Origin: Taurinivorans muris
Lineage (GTDB): Bacteria; Desulfobacterota; Desulfovibrionia; Desulfovibrionales; Desulfovibrionaceae
DNA length: 64,000 bases
Direction: 5' to 3'
Assembly (NCBI RefSeq): GCF_025232395.1
Contig: NZ_CP065938.1
Coordinates: 310,001-374,000 of the forward strand
Made by a program: the position numbers and the translations under genes. How positions within the stretch are numbered: position 1 is the first letter of the stretch; every line of letters starts with the position of its first letter. The notes beneath the pieces were generated by a model. The model worked only from the letters and a program-made list of their open reading frames with translations, made no database searches and was not told the DNA's origin. Positions 16,578-24,863 of the stretch are shown one piece after another.

Positions 16578-17559
16578 GGGGCAGCTCTTTAATATGTTCA
16601 TAGTTTTTTATGATTTTGTTCGCGTTTTCTACGTTTGCCAAAAGAAGGGCCTGCATAAGGGTTTCCTTGTCGATGAACGGTTCCAATTCCTCAAGAACGC
16701 CGTAAACGGCGGACGGATTTTTTTGTATTTCCTGCGCGAGCAGTATGGAAAGCTGACCGGTGTTCACCGTAATTCTTTTTTTCATATAGGCAAGAAATTT
16801 GTTTTTGATATTTTCAGGGCATTTTCTTTCTTCCATAAAGGGGAGCATGGCATTGGTGATTGTGTATAAATCCAAAATCCGGGCGGCGTATTTTTCTTTC
16901 GGCCAAAAATTGTTGGGGGTATAGTGGTAAATTTCTATCGTGCTTCCAAGGTAGGAATTTGCGAAAAGCATGGCGGCGCTTACCAAGCATTTGTCGTCAA
17001 AGCGTTTGATGGGCAGATTTTTAACTTTTTCCGCGATTTTTTTGAGAAAATCCGTTTTATACAGTTTTCCCCAAAGGTTGGCTGCAATATAATCTCTGTC
17101 GAAATAATGCTCAAAAATTTCAAGTCCGTAAAGCTCCTTGCCGAAAGGGGCGGTATTGGGCGCGTCTTGGAAAAGCTCTTTCCCGTATTTATCGCTTCCC
17201 CGCACTCTGAAATGCCCTATGTCAAATTGTTTTGAGGAAACTTCCCTCAAGGCTTTTTCAAGGTTTTGGGTGCCGATAACATCATCATCACCGTCCGCAA
17301 ACATGCAGTAATCGCCTGCTGCAAATTCGAGCCCGTGCAAACGGCTGTGCATGGCATACAGCTTTGTTTCGTTATTGATAAGTCTTATGGAGTGCACAGC
17401 GCTTTTTCTTTTTAAAACTTCTTCGGCTCCCGTATCCGCGGACATGTCGTTCACAACGATAATTTCCAAGGGAATTGACTGCGCGGTGAGGCTGTCGAGC
17501 AATTTGCCGATGCTGTCCGCCTGATTATAAAGTGGAATGATAACAGAAAGTTTGTGCAT
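16570..17559 (-). CDS. Glycosyltransferase family 2 protein
   Basis: A 329-residue GT-A enzyme: LSVIIPLYNQADSIGKLLDSL at the start, LEIIVVNDMSADTG, then the metal motif MFADGDDDV. It is related to the next gene, and the pair may have arisen by duplication. The GGGGGAA ribosome site is strong, and 11 bases separate it from the third radical SAM gene. The donor sugar cannot be deduced. Confidence 0.88.
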   Translation of the reverse strand: MHKLSVIIPLYNQADSIGKLLDSLTAQSIPLEIIVVNDMSADTGAEEVLKRKSAVHSIRLINNETKLYAMHSRLHGLEFAAGDYCMFADGDDDVIGTQNLEKALREVSSKQFDIGHFRVRGSDKYGKELFQDAPNTAPFGKELYGLEIFEHYFDRDYIAANLWGKLYKTDFLKKIAEKVKNLPIKRFDDKCLVSAAMLFANSYLGSTIEIYHYTPNNFWPKEKYAARILDLYTITNAMLPFMEERKCPENIKNKFLAYMKKRITVNTGQLSILLAQEIQKNPSAVYGVLEELEPFIDKETLMQALLLANVENANKIIKNYEHIKELPHV

Positions 17560-17570
17560 AGTTCCCCCGA

Positions 17571-18551
17571 TTAATCACCAACAATATAATCCGGTTTTTG
17601 GACATGGTAGGGATCCCATTTGGCTAATGTGACGTAAGGCGGGCATAAACATTTATCTTTTGTGCAGGTGAAAGGTTTTGTTAAAAGCGGATATTCCGTA
17701 ATAGGCTGGGAATTGAGGTTGAAGTTTTCCGTTGCCTTGATATTGACGCAGGGGCTCACGCTTCCGTCAGGCAAAACTCTTATGGCATTTTGTCCCGCAG
17801 AACATTTAAGTCCTTGATAGCTCACCAATTCATGATTGTTTCTAAAATCTTCAACATGGAATTTGATTTGTTTTTCTTGATTGTTTTCATCAAGATAATA
17901 GTTCGTATAAACCTGACTCATTTCGGCTGTTTTTTCAAACAAGTATTCAACTTCATTTTTTGTGTATGCGGGGTCGAGTTTGTTATCGACAAGAATACCG
18001 CGTATCCAAACTCTCTTGTAGCCGATATTATTAAGTTTTTGGGTTATCCTTTCCACTTCTTTCTGTTCTCCGTGTTTCATAAGGAGATTGACGGTACAAA
18101 TTTCCGCGTTTTGAAAGCGTTTTAATGTGTCAAAATAGGTATCCATATCCGCTTGTTCGTTATGAAAAGAAATGCAAACGGTGGTGCTGCAATTATCATA
18201 TATATGCGGTGACATCCTGTCGAGAAGAACACCATTCGTCATGACAAAGCACGATGCTTTGTTTTTATATCCCTCATGTTCGCGTAAGTAAGAAAAGAAT
18301 TGTTCAAGGTGGGGATATAATAATGCTTCGCCTCCCGCAAGGCTGAAGCTGTAATGGCTTTTTTTCAATTTCGGCAGGTATTCCATAAGGTTTTCAAGCG
18401 CCTTGGGGCTTAATGCCATGGGATAATTTTTTTTATAGGTTTCATTGATGCAATAGCTGCATTTGAAATTGCAAAAAAAACTGAACCAGCCCGAAATAAT
18501 CATTTTGTTCGTTTTCCAGGCAGCTTCGTTTCCGGTTTTGATGATTTTCAT
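17571..18551 (-). CDS. Radical SAM/SPASM protein, tandem paralogue A
   Basis: A 326-residue enzyme, one of three adjacent paralogues. The cluster cysteines are 27, 31 and 34 (CNFKCSYC), with the SAM motif AGGEALLYPH about 40 residues later. The C-terminus has SPASM-like cysteines: LKCSAGQNAIRVLPDGSVSPC and then CTKDKCLCPPY, ending with a conserved KWDP box. All three copies share the opening pattern IIKxG..xWKxNxMII. The AAGGAATA ribosome site is good. Genes on either side encode glycosyltransferases and FkbM methyltransferases, so the substrate is likely a glycan, lipid-linked sugar or peptide being modified. Confidence 0.88.
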   Translation of the reverse strand: MKIIKTGNEAAWKTNKMIISGWFSFFCNFKCSYCINETYKKNYPMALSPKALENLMEYLPKLKKSHYSFSLAGGEALLYPHLEQFFSYLREHEGYKNKASCFVMTNGVLLDRMSPHIYDNCSTTVCISFHNEQADMDTYFDTLKRFQNAEICTVNLLMKHGEQKEVERITQKLNNIGYKRVWIRGILVDNKLDPAYTKNEVEYLFEKTAEMSQVYTNYYLDENNQEKQIKFHVEDFRNNHELVSYQGLKCSAGQNAIRVLPDGSVSPCVNIKATENFNLNSQPITEYPLLTKPFTCTKDKCLCPPYVTLAKWDPYHVQKPDYIVGD

Positions 18552-18574
18552 AAGTTATTCCTTAAAAGAGCGGG

Positions 18575-19558
18575 TTATTCCGGTTCGCCCTTAAAATAGG
18601 CGGGAGGGGTGGCAAAATTTGGGTTCCATTTGGGAAGTTCCGTATAAGGAGGGCAGGCGCAGCGTTTGCTTGGGCAAATAACCGCTTTATTGATATAAGG
18701 ATATTCCAATATAGTCTGTTCGTTTAAATTAAAATTTGGGTCGCCTTTGTGACCGTAGCAAAGCGTCACTTTGCCGTCCGCAAGAACACGTATGGAATTT
18801 GCTCCGGCGGCACAGTGCATTCCTGAAAAATTCGCAAAACGGGAGTCAAGAATGAAATCGTCGCGTTTCAGTGTTTTTCGGATTGTTTCGTTATTTTCCA
18901 GCCATTCGTAGTCAATGGCGAAATCGTCTTGATAGGGGTTGGTTTCAAAGAATTTCAATTCTTCTTCCGAATAGTCCGGATGAGGTTTTTGGTTGATAAC
19001 GATACTTTGAACAATGAACTTTTCATATCCGAACGATTTAAGGGTGTTGATGGTTGAAAGGGCTGTGTCCAGCTTTCCGGGGTCGAGCATGAATTTGACC
19101 CTGCAATTTTGAGGATAGGGGAAATTTTGCAGTCTTTTCACGTATTCTTCAATGGGTAATTGTTCCGTATGCATGGAAATAAGCAAAGAAAGGGAGTATT
19201 TTTCTGCCGTTTTTATGAATGGCTCGAATTTATTGATGAAATAGCCGTTTGTTCCGATTGTGCATTCTGTTTCCGATGTGAACTTTTTGTTGATGATGTC
19301 AAAAAACTTGTCCCAATGCGGGTACAGGGCGGGTTCTCCGCCTGCAATGTAAAAGCTGTATTTGTCTTTTTTCAGTTCCGGCAAGTAAAGCATTAAATTA
19401 TCGAGCGCGGTTAAAGATAATTGCGTTTTATATTTGTCGTGCTGGTTTTTATTAATGCAGTAGCTGCAGTTGAAATTGCAATTAAAGTTGAAATTGCAGG
19501 TGATGACCATATTGTTTTTTGTGTTATTTTCTTTGGAATGAACTTGTGTAAGCTGCAT
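18575..19558 (-). CDS. Radical SAM/SPASM protein, tandem paralogue B
   Basis: A 327-residue paralogue of its two neighbours. The cluster cysteines are 27, 31 and 34 (CNFNCSYC), the GGE motif is AGGEPALYPH, and the C-terminal cysteines lie in MHCAAGANSIRVLADGKVTLC and CPSKRCACPPY, followed by KWNP. Compared with A and C the IIK opening is altered (MQLTQVHSKENN). It has the best ribosome site of the three (AAGGAGG). The spacing to A is 23 bases. Presumably each copy acts at a different position or on a different substrate. Confidence 0.88.
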   Translation of the reverse strand: MQLTQVHSKENNTKNNMVITCNFNFNCNFNCSYCINKNQHDKYKTQLSLTALDNLMLYLPELKKDKYSFYIAGGEPALYPHWDKFFDIINKKFTSETECTIGTNGYFINKFEPFIKTAEKYSLSLLISMHTEQLPIEEYVKRLQNFPYPQNCRVKFMLDPGKLDTALSTINTLKSFGYEKFIVQSIVINQKPHPDYSEEELKFFETNPYQDDFAIDYEWLENNETIRKTLKRDDFILDSRFANFSGMHCAAGANSIRVLADGKVTLCYGHKGDPNFNLNEQTILEYPYINKAVICPSKRCACPPYTELPKWNPNFATPPAYFKGEPE

Positions 19559-19570
19559 TTTTTCCTCCTT

Positions 19571-20569
19571 TTACCGGGAACTGATTTGTTCTTTTTTTAG
19601 GTAGCTCGGCCCTTCCGCATATTCGGGATTCCACTTGGGAATAGCAGTAAAGCCATGACAGCCGCAGTATGTGGATGTGCATGTAATCGGTTGATATATA
19701 TATATATATTCCAAAAGAGAATGCATGTTGAGATTAAAATCGGGAGCTCTTTTATGAAAATGGCAGGGAGCTATTGAACCGTCGGCAAAAACCCTCATGG
19801 ACGAATGGCCTGCAAGGCATTGCAGCCCGGAATAGTTGACAAGTTCAGGATTTAAAACAAATTCTTCTTTGGTGAAATCTTTTTTGACTGTTTGACCGTT
19901 ATTGAGGTATTCATTAAAAAGTGCCGTGTTGCTTGGATAAGGGTTGTGTGCAAAAAATAATTTTTCTTCGTCGGTATAATCAGGGTGAACGTTTGAATTG
20001 ATAATGATTGGCTGAATAATAAAATCCGCATATCCGAAACTTTTCGCCTTTTCTATAATATCATTGGCTTGTGCCAGCGTGCCCGGTTTCAACATGAGTT
20101 TTATCCTGCACATGTTTGGAAATTTAAATTGCGAAAACTTTTTTAGATAGGTTTCCGCATCCATTTGTTCCAAATGCATTGAAATAGCAAGATGAACGTT
20201 TAACTCAGGGTATTCTTTGAGATAATCTTCAAGTCTGTGCAGTAATGAACCGTTTGTTGCCATAAATACAGTATAATTTTCCGGTGAAAAGAATTCATTA
20301 ATATATTTGAGCATGTCAGGAAAATATTCGTAAAGGGAAGGTTCTCCTCCCGCAATGGCAAAGCTGTAAAAATCTTTTTTTAAAAGCGGCAGATTGGAAA
20401 ATAAATTATGAAGCGCTTTTGGGGATAACTGTTCATTAAAATTTTTGCGAGTGTTTTGATTAAAACAGTAAGAGCATTTAAAATTACAGTTCATATTGAA
20501 ATTGCAGGCAATAACCATATTGTTTTTTTTCCAGTTTTGGTCAGAACCTGCTTTAATAATTGTATTCAT
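19571..20569 (-). CDS. Radical SAM/SPASM protein, tandem paralogue C
   Basis: A 332-residue paralogue. The cluster cysteines are 28, 32 and 35 (CNFKCSYC), with AGGEPSLYEY as GGE motif. The SPASM-like cysteines are in LQCLAGHSSMRVFADGSIAPC and CTSTYCGCHGF; here the CPPY of copies A and B has become CHGF. A run of alternating TA near 19696-19710 encodes the YIYIYQ stretch, a possible slippage site. The ribosome site is weak (AAAGAAAA). Twelve bases separate it from B. Confidence 0.87.
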   Translation of the reverse strand: MNTIIKAGSDQNWKKNNMVIACNFNMNCNFKCSYCFNQNTRKNFNEQLSPKALHNLFSNLPLLKKDFYSFAIAGGEPSLYEYFPDMLKYINEFFSPENYTVFMATNGSLLHRLEDYLKEYPELNVHLAISMHLEQMDAETYLKKFSQFKFPNMCRIKLMLKPGTLAQANDIIEKAKSFGYADFIIQPIIINSNVHPDYTDEEKLFFAHNPYPSNTALFNEYLNNGQTVKKDFTKEEFVLNPELVNYSGLQCLAGHSSMRVFADGSIAPCHFHKRAPDFNLNMHSLLEYIYIYQPITCTSTYCGCHGFTAIPKWNPEYAEGPSYLKKEQISSR

Positions 20570-20588
20570 GGCATTTTCTTTTGGTTAT

Positions 20589-20744
20589 TTATTTTTCTCG
20601 CTCAGGCAGTGCTGCGGTCTTGCTGCAGCCGTATCGTACCAATTGGCACAGGAACATTAGAAAGCTGGAATTGCAGTTCAATGCAAAAAAAATGTGCATG
20701 AAATCTTTGTTCCATAATGTTTCGTTGCCGGCTTTTATAATCAT
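20589..20744 (-). pseudogene. N-terminal stump of a fourth radical SAM paralogue (51 codons)
   Basis: The frame starts at 20744 after a strong GGGGG site and reads MIIKAGNETLWNKDFMHIFF, clearly parallel to the openings of copies A and C (MKIIKTGNEAAWKTNKMIIS and MNTIIKAGSDQNWKKNNMVI). The cysteine motif is only partly present (CNSSFLMFLC) and the rest of the enzyme is absent. It is best read as a truncated paralogue left by recombination among the tandem copies. Because it is an intact short frame with a good start next to radical SAM genes, a role as a small peptide is not excluded, but similarity to the enzyme argues against it. Confidence 0.6.
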
Positions 20745-20754
20745 TGTTTTCCCC

Positions 20755-21894
20755 CTATCTTGCTGTCGCGTAAATAACCGTTTCCGCATACCAGGGGCGG
20801 TGATGTCCTGTATAGAATTTGTAGCCCAAGTCAAGTTTACGCAAAAATTCAGGTATGGTGATGAAATCTATGCAATTATGATAAATGCAAATGGCTAAAT
20901 TTGGCTTATCCCTTTGCAGTATTTGTTTCGCACCCATAAGCGCGTTCAGCTCCGCACCCTCAATATCCATTTTTATAAAATCAACTTTATCATATTTTGC
21001 GTTTAAAAAATAATCATCAATGGACGTAACGGAACATTCAAAATCTTCTTCTTTGATTTTTTGTTTGACGACTTTCACATAATTATCCGTGTTGATATAC
21101 AGTGTTCCCGTAAAATCATACAATCCTTTGGGGATAAGCCGAATATTTTTGCAGTCTTTGCACGTTGCTGCTGCTTTTGTATAATAGACAGGGTCCGGTT
21201 CAAAGGCGATGATATCGCATTTGTTCCGTAATTTTTTACAGAAATCGATTGTTGTTATTCCATCGGCAGAGCCGCCTTCGCAAACAAGATCATTTTCTTT
21301 GGCTGAAGCCAGCGGGTGCCAATACTGGTCATAGGGAACTATGGGAATATAGCTTGGATTGCATAAATGACGTGATTTCCAAAGAGACAGATAGGTGTAT
21401 CTGCTCAGATTGTCTTCAAGGACATTGTAATTGTCAATGGCTGTTTGCAGCATGTTGTTGATAAATATGAAAGAATTGCGGCGATAAAACTTGGATGCGC
21501 TTTTTGCCTCAATGGTGTATTCCTGTATGTTGAGCTTTGACAATGCGATGGATAAATTTCTATACGCCGTGCAGGCGGGTCTTAAGTCAGGAAGAAAGAA
21601 ACAATGGATATTGTCTTCTTTTGTGAACGTCGTAAAAGGAACGATTTTTATTTTCTTATTTTTTATTTCTTCTTTTAAGCCCAATACATGGAATGCGCGG
21701 ATACAATGCTCTTGTCCTTTATAAAATTCAAGCGCTGCATTTAATTCTTCATAAGCACAGAAAATAATCGTATCCGGTTTCAGTTCAAATGTCATTTGTC
21801 TGAGAAGCGGAAGGGAACACAGCAGGTTGGCTGCTTCCCGCTCCGAATTGATTTTTTCGGGTAATGCGTTTAATGTTGTTTCAAAGTTTGACAT
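20755..21894 (-). CDS. FkbM family methyltransferase
   Basis: A 379-residue protein. The FkbM methyltransferase domain occupies about residues 195-375: VCEGGSADGITTIDF and IIAFEPDPVYYTKAA form the SAM site, and DFIKMDIEGAELNALMGA is the family hallmark. The N-terminal half is a conserved region of unknown role shared with the 662-residue neighbour, including NVLEDNLSRYTYLSLWKSR. FkbM enzymes O-methylate sugars or polyketides. The AGGGAAAA ribosome site is good, and eight bases separate it from the neighbour. Confidence 0.9.
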   Translation of the reverse strand: MSNFETTLNALPEKINSEREAANLLCSLPLLRQMTFELKPDTIIFCAYEELNAALEFYKGQEHCIRAFHVLGLKEEIKNKKIKIVPFTTFTKEDNIHCFFLPDLRPACTAYRNLSIALSKLNIQEYTIEAKSASKFYRRNSFIFINNMLQTAIDNYNVLEDNLSRYTYLSLWKSRHLCNPSYIPIVPYDQYWHPLASAKENDLVCEGGSADGITTIDFCKKLRNKCDIIAFEPDPVYYTKAAATCKDCKNIRLIPKGLYDFTGTLYINTDNYVKVVKQKIKEEDFECSVTSIDDYFLNAKYDKVDFIKMDIEGAELNALMGAKQILQRDKPNLAICIYHNCIDFITIPEFLRKLDLGYKFYTGHHRPWYAETVIYATAR

Positions 21895-21902
21895 TTTTTT
21901 CC

Positions 21903-23891
21903 CTATTTGGCAATGGCGTATAAAATTGTTTCATTGTACCATGGTCTGTGATGAGCAACATAGAATTGATAATCTTTATAAAACGGAGCGAGCAGTTTGG
22001 GAATATTGATAAGGTCGAGCCCGTTTCTTCTATGGTAAATGGAAAGAAGAAGTTTCGGCTTTTGCTTTGAAATGGTTTTTAATGCGCCTTCCAAAACAGG
22101 AATTTCCGCTCCTTCAACGTCTAATTTGATACAATCAAGCTTTTTATCGGCAAAAAAATCGTCAATGCATATTGCATCGCAAAGATTTTCCGTGTCGGCA
22201 GCATTGATATATGCGCTGCTGAGGCTGAGCGTATTGGTGTTTAAACCGATTTGGCAGGTTTTTGACCAAAGGGCTTTGTTGATAAGAAGCACATTGGAAA
22301 AATTCATCAATCTTTTTTGACAATTTCGGAAGCTTTCTTTCACGGGCTCAAAAGCGTAGACTAAGCCGTCTTTTTGCAGCTGGCTGAAAAGCTCGCTTGT
22401 TTCGCCGTTGTCTATTCCCCCCTCACACATGATATCCGTTGAAAAAAACGCTACTTGAGGGTGAATGTATTGTTCAAAATTCGCCATGGGAATAAAGCCA
22501 GGACGGCCGAGTTTTCTTGCTTTGCAGGCTGCCAGGAATGTGTATTTGCTTGGCATGTCTTCAAGAACATTATAAAAAGCGATGAGAGCGTCATTATCCT
22601 CTTCTGAAAAATCGGTTTTTAATTTATTGCAGTACATAAGCTCCATGGAATACGCTTCAATGCTGTATTTTGAAACGCCTTTATAGTGCAGCGCCATAGC
22701 CAGCGATGCAAACTTTGTCATGCTCGGAGCTTTGCCTTGCTTAAAAAACACATGGATATTCATGGAATTATCAATTTGATTTAAATCATAAATTGCTAAG
22801 TCCGGATATTTATTGTAGGATAAATCTTTTACATACAAGGTCGGGACTTTTCCCAATTTCTCCGTATACCAGTTTATGGTGAAATCAAGTTCGGCATCAT
22901 GGCAAACAACGACGGTGCCGGAAATATTTGTGAGTTCTTTTTCCTCACGCAGTTCCGGAATAAGGGAATATGCCTTTTCAAGTTCTTCCAAAGAAGAAAT
23001 CCGGGCTGGAAGCGCTTTTTGCAAAAGTGTTTCTGCCGCAGGGGAATTGGTGTATCTTGTTTTGAGCAGGCTTAGAGGACTTTGCTTTGAAATAAAACGG
23101 ATTTTGGCGCTTAACGTGTTGGAAAAGTGATTTTGGTATAAGAATTCAATGGTATTGATATAATCTTTTTTTACGAAAATCATGTTGTATTGGTGGCGGA
23201 AAGCGAAATCGCGGGCAATGGGAAGAAAGTCGTTTTCAAGCATGAAATCGCACAGTTCTTTTTCATTCCATTGTTGTTTAAATTTGGTTTGTGATTCAAC
23301 TTCAACAAAAACGGAATACACATGGGGAAGAAGGTTTTTCGCCCCTTCCAAAATAAGCGAAGTCGCGCCCTCCGCGTCAATCCATAAAGAAAAGCCCTGA
23401 TTATGGGAAAGTTCATTTTTAAATAAGGTATCGAGCGTATTGCACTTTACCGTGATATCCGTTGTGCTGTCGTTTGTTTTACGTTCCAAAATGGAGTGGC
23501 GTTTGCTGTCTTTCGCTTCCTGTTTCGCTTGAATGGTGTTGCTGATATGGAATGTGACATCTCCGTCATAATTGCTGACTGCAAGGTGTTCATAATGAAT
23601 GGCGGAATTTTGAATTGCCGGCGTGTTGATATATTTTTCATAAACATAGGGATTGGCTTCATAGGCGAACACATTGAACTGCGGAAATTTTTTCTTTACG
23701 GAAAGGGAAAAACCTGCCTCATGGGCGCCGATTTCAACAATACTTTGTACAGGCAGCAAGTGTTGGATATTTATAAAGAAATCTGTTATTCTTTGCGTGG
23801 ACCATTGTCTGCCCTGCATGGAAGACAAGTCAAAAAGCATTGCTTGCTGCTGCATTTGCAGTAATAAGATATCTGAATAAGCGATCGTCAT
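21903..23891 (-). CDS. Protein with two FkbM methyltransferase domains
   Basis: A 662-residue protein, first gene of the minus-strand island. The first FkbM domain (about 40-225) has SIVEIGAHEAGFSLSV, VFAYEANPYVYEKY and SLWIDAEGATSLILEGAKN. The second (about 480-655) has MCEGGIDNGETSELF, VYAFEPVKESFRNC and CIKLDVEGAEIPVLEGA. The middle part plus the second domain align with the separate 379-residue FkbM protein, for example NVLEDMPSKYTFLAACKAR, so one gene arose from the other by duplication and fusion or splitting. The AAAGGAC ribosome site is good. It may methylate two positions of one glycan. Confidence 0.88.
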   Translation of the reverse strand: MTIAYSDILLLQMQQQAMLFDLSSMQGRQWSTQRITDFFINIQHLLPVQSIVEIGAHEAGFSLSVKKKFPQFNVFAYEANPYVYEKYINTPAIQNSAIHYEHLAVSNYDGDVTFHISNTIQAKQEAKDSKRHSILERKTNDSTTDITVKCNTLDTLFKNELSHNQGFSLWIDAEGATSLILEGAKNLLPHVYSVFVEVESQTKFKQQWNEKELCDFMLENDFLPIARDFAFRHQYNMIFVKKDYINTIEFLYQNHFSNTLSAKIRFISKQSPLSLLKTRYTNSPAAETLLQKALPARISSLEELEKAYSLIPELREEKELTNISGTVVVCHDAELDFTINWYTEKLGKVPTLYVKDLSYNKYPDLAIYDLNQIDNSMNIHVFFKQGKAPSMTKFASLAMALHYKGVSKYSIEAYSMELMYCNKLKTDFSEEDNDALIAFYNVLEDMPSKYTFLAACKARKLGRPGFIPMANFEQYIHPQVAFFSTDIMCEGGIDNGETSELFSQLQKDGLVYAFEPVKESFRNCQKRLMNFSNVLLINKALWSKTCQIGLNTNTLSLSSAYINAADTENLCDAICIDDFFADKKLDCIKLDVEGAEIPVLEGALKTISKQKPKLLLSIYHRRNGLDLINIPKLLAPFYKDYQFYVAHHRPWYNETILYAIAK

Positions 23892-24158
23892 AATTTTGTC
23901 CTTTTTGGTATTCTCTTTTTTTTATTCAATTTTTATGCCATTTGATTAAATAGGGGGATATAAAAATTTGAATACATTAATTTTTTTGTTACTGGTTCTT
24001 TTTATTTTATTTTTTTTAAAATAAAAGTCAATTACAATTTGCATTGACTTAATTCCGTATCTGTTTCAACATGATTTTCATAAAAAATGACGGCGGGCTA
24101 ATTGAGCCGGTTTTAAACATGCGCAGTGCTGTTGGTGCAAGCGCGTTACAGGGTATCT

Positions 24159-24863
24159 ATGCATAATTTTATGAAAACGCATTATCAGGATTTTGAAGAG
24201 AAAAAGGTAAGAGAAATTCTTTCTGCATATGCGGGGAAAAGAGTTCTTGATTACGGCTGCGGACAGGGCAAGTATTTGAAAATAATGAAAGAACTTGGCG
24301 TTGAGGCTGTCGGTATAGATGTCAACCCTGAACAGATCGCCGATTTGCGGTTTCTGGGTTTTGAAGTGTATGCGGACAGCGCGGAGTTAAAGAAACAGCG
24401 TTTTGACTGCATTTTGCTTTCGCACGTGATTGAACATTTCTCCGGTGATGAACTGGTTGAATTGTTTGACTCCATATTGCCTTATTTGAAAAAAGACGGA
24501 AAAATCATCATTGTCACGCCTGTTCTCGGGGAGCGGTTTTATTATGATTTCACCCATGTTCGCCCTTATTATCCGCAAAGCGTGCGAATGCTTTTTGGCG
24601 GTATCACAACGGCTATGTCGACAAAATCCCGATATTCCGCTGAATTGGACGATGTTTTCTTTTTCAGGGACAGTTTTAAATTAAGGCTTTTTCAAGCTTT
24701 TTATCCTGCAAGCAGCGCTTTGCCTGTTTTTAAAAAAATTCTTTCGGCTGTCAATTCTTGCTTTTCCTTTATACATTATTACAGCGGCGGAAAAATCGGC
24801 GGAACGGCAAGCTGGCTTGGCATTTATGCCGTAAAAGGAATGGTTGATGATGAAAAAAATTAA
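24159..24863 (+). CDS. Class I SAM-dependent methyltransferase
   Basis: The most likely start is the ATG at 24159 (MHNFMKTHYQDF), preceded by AGGGT, giving 234 residues; an upstream ATG at 24126 is also possible. The SAM-binding motif I is VLDYGCGQGKYL, with GIDVNPEQIADL as motif II and DCILLSHVIEHFSGDELVELFDSILPYLKKDGKIIIVTP as motifs III and IV, as in UbiE/Methyltransf_11-type enzymes. It is divergent from the FkbM island across 230 AT-rich bases and overlaps the following ATP-grasp gene by 17 bases, which signals coupled translation. It probably belongs functionally to the same island. Confidence 0.88.
   Translation: MHNFMKTHYQDFEEKKVREILSAYAGKRVLDYGCGQGKYLKIMKELGVEAVGIDVNPEQIADLRFLGFEVYADSAELKKQRFDCILLSHVIEHFSGDELVELFDSILPYLKKDGKIIIVTPVLGERFYYDFTHVRPYYPQSVRMLFGGITTAMSTKSRYSAELDDVFFFRDSFKLRLFQAFYPASSALPVFKKILSAVNSCFSFIHYYSGGKIGGTASWLGIYAVKGMVDDEKN

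Noticed and set aside
20589-20744. RiPP precursor peptide for the adjacent radical SAM enzymes
   Set aside because: The first 20 residues align with the N-termini of the enzymes themselves, so a truncated paralogue is the simpler reading; no Gly-Gly leader or core repeat is seen.
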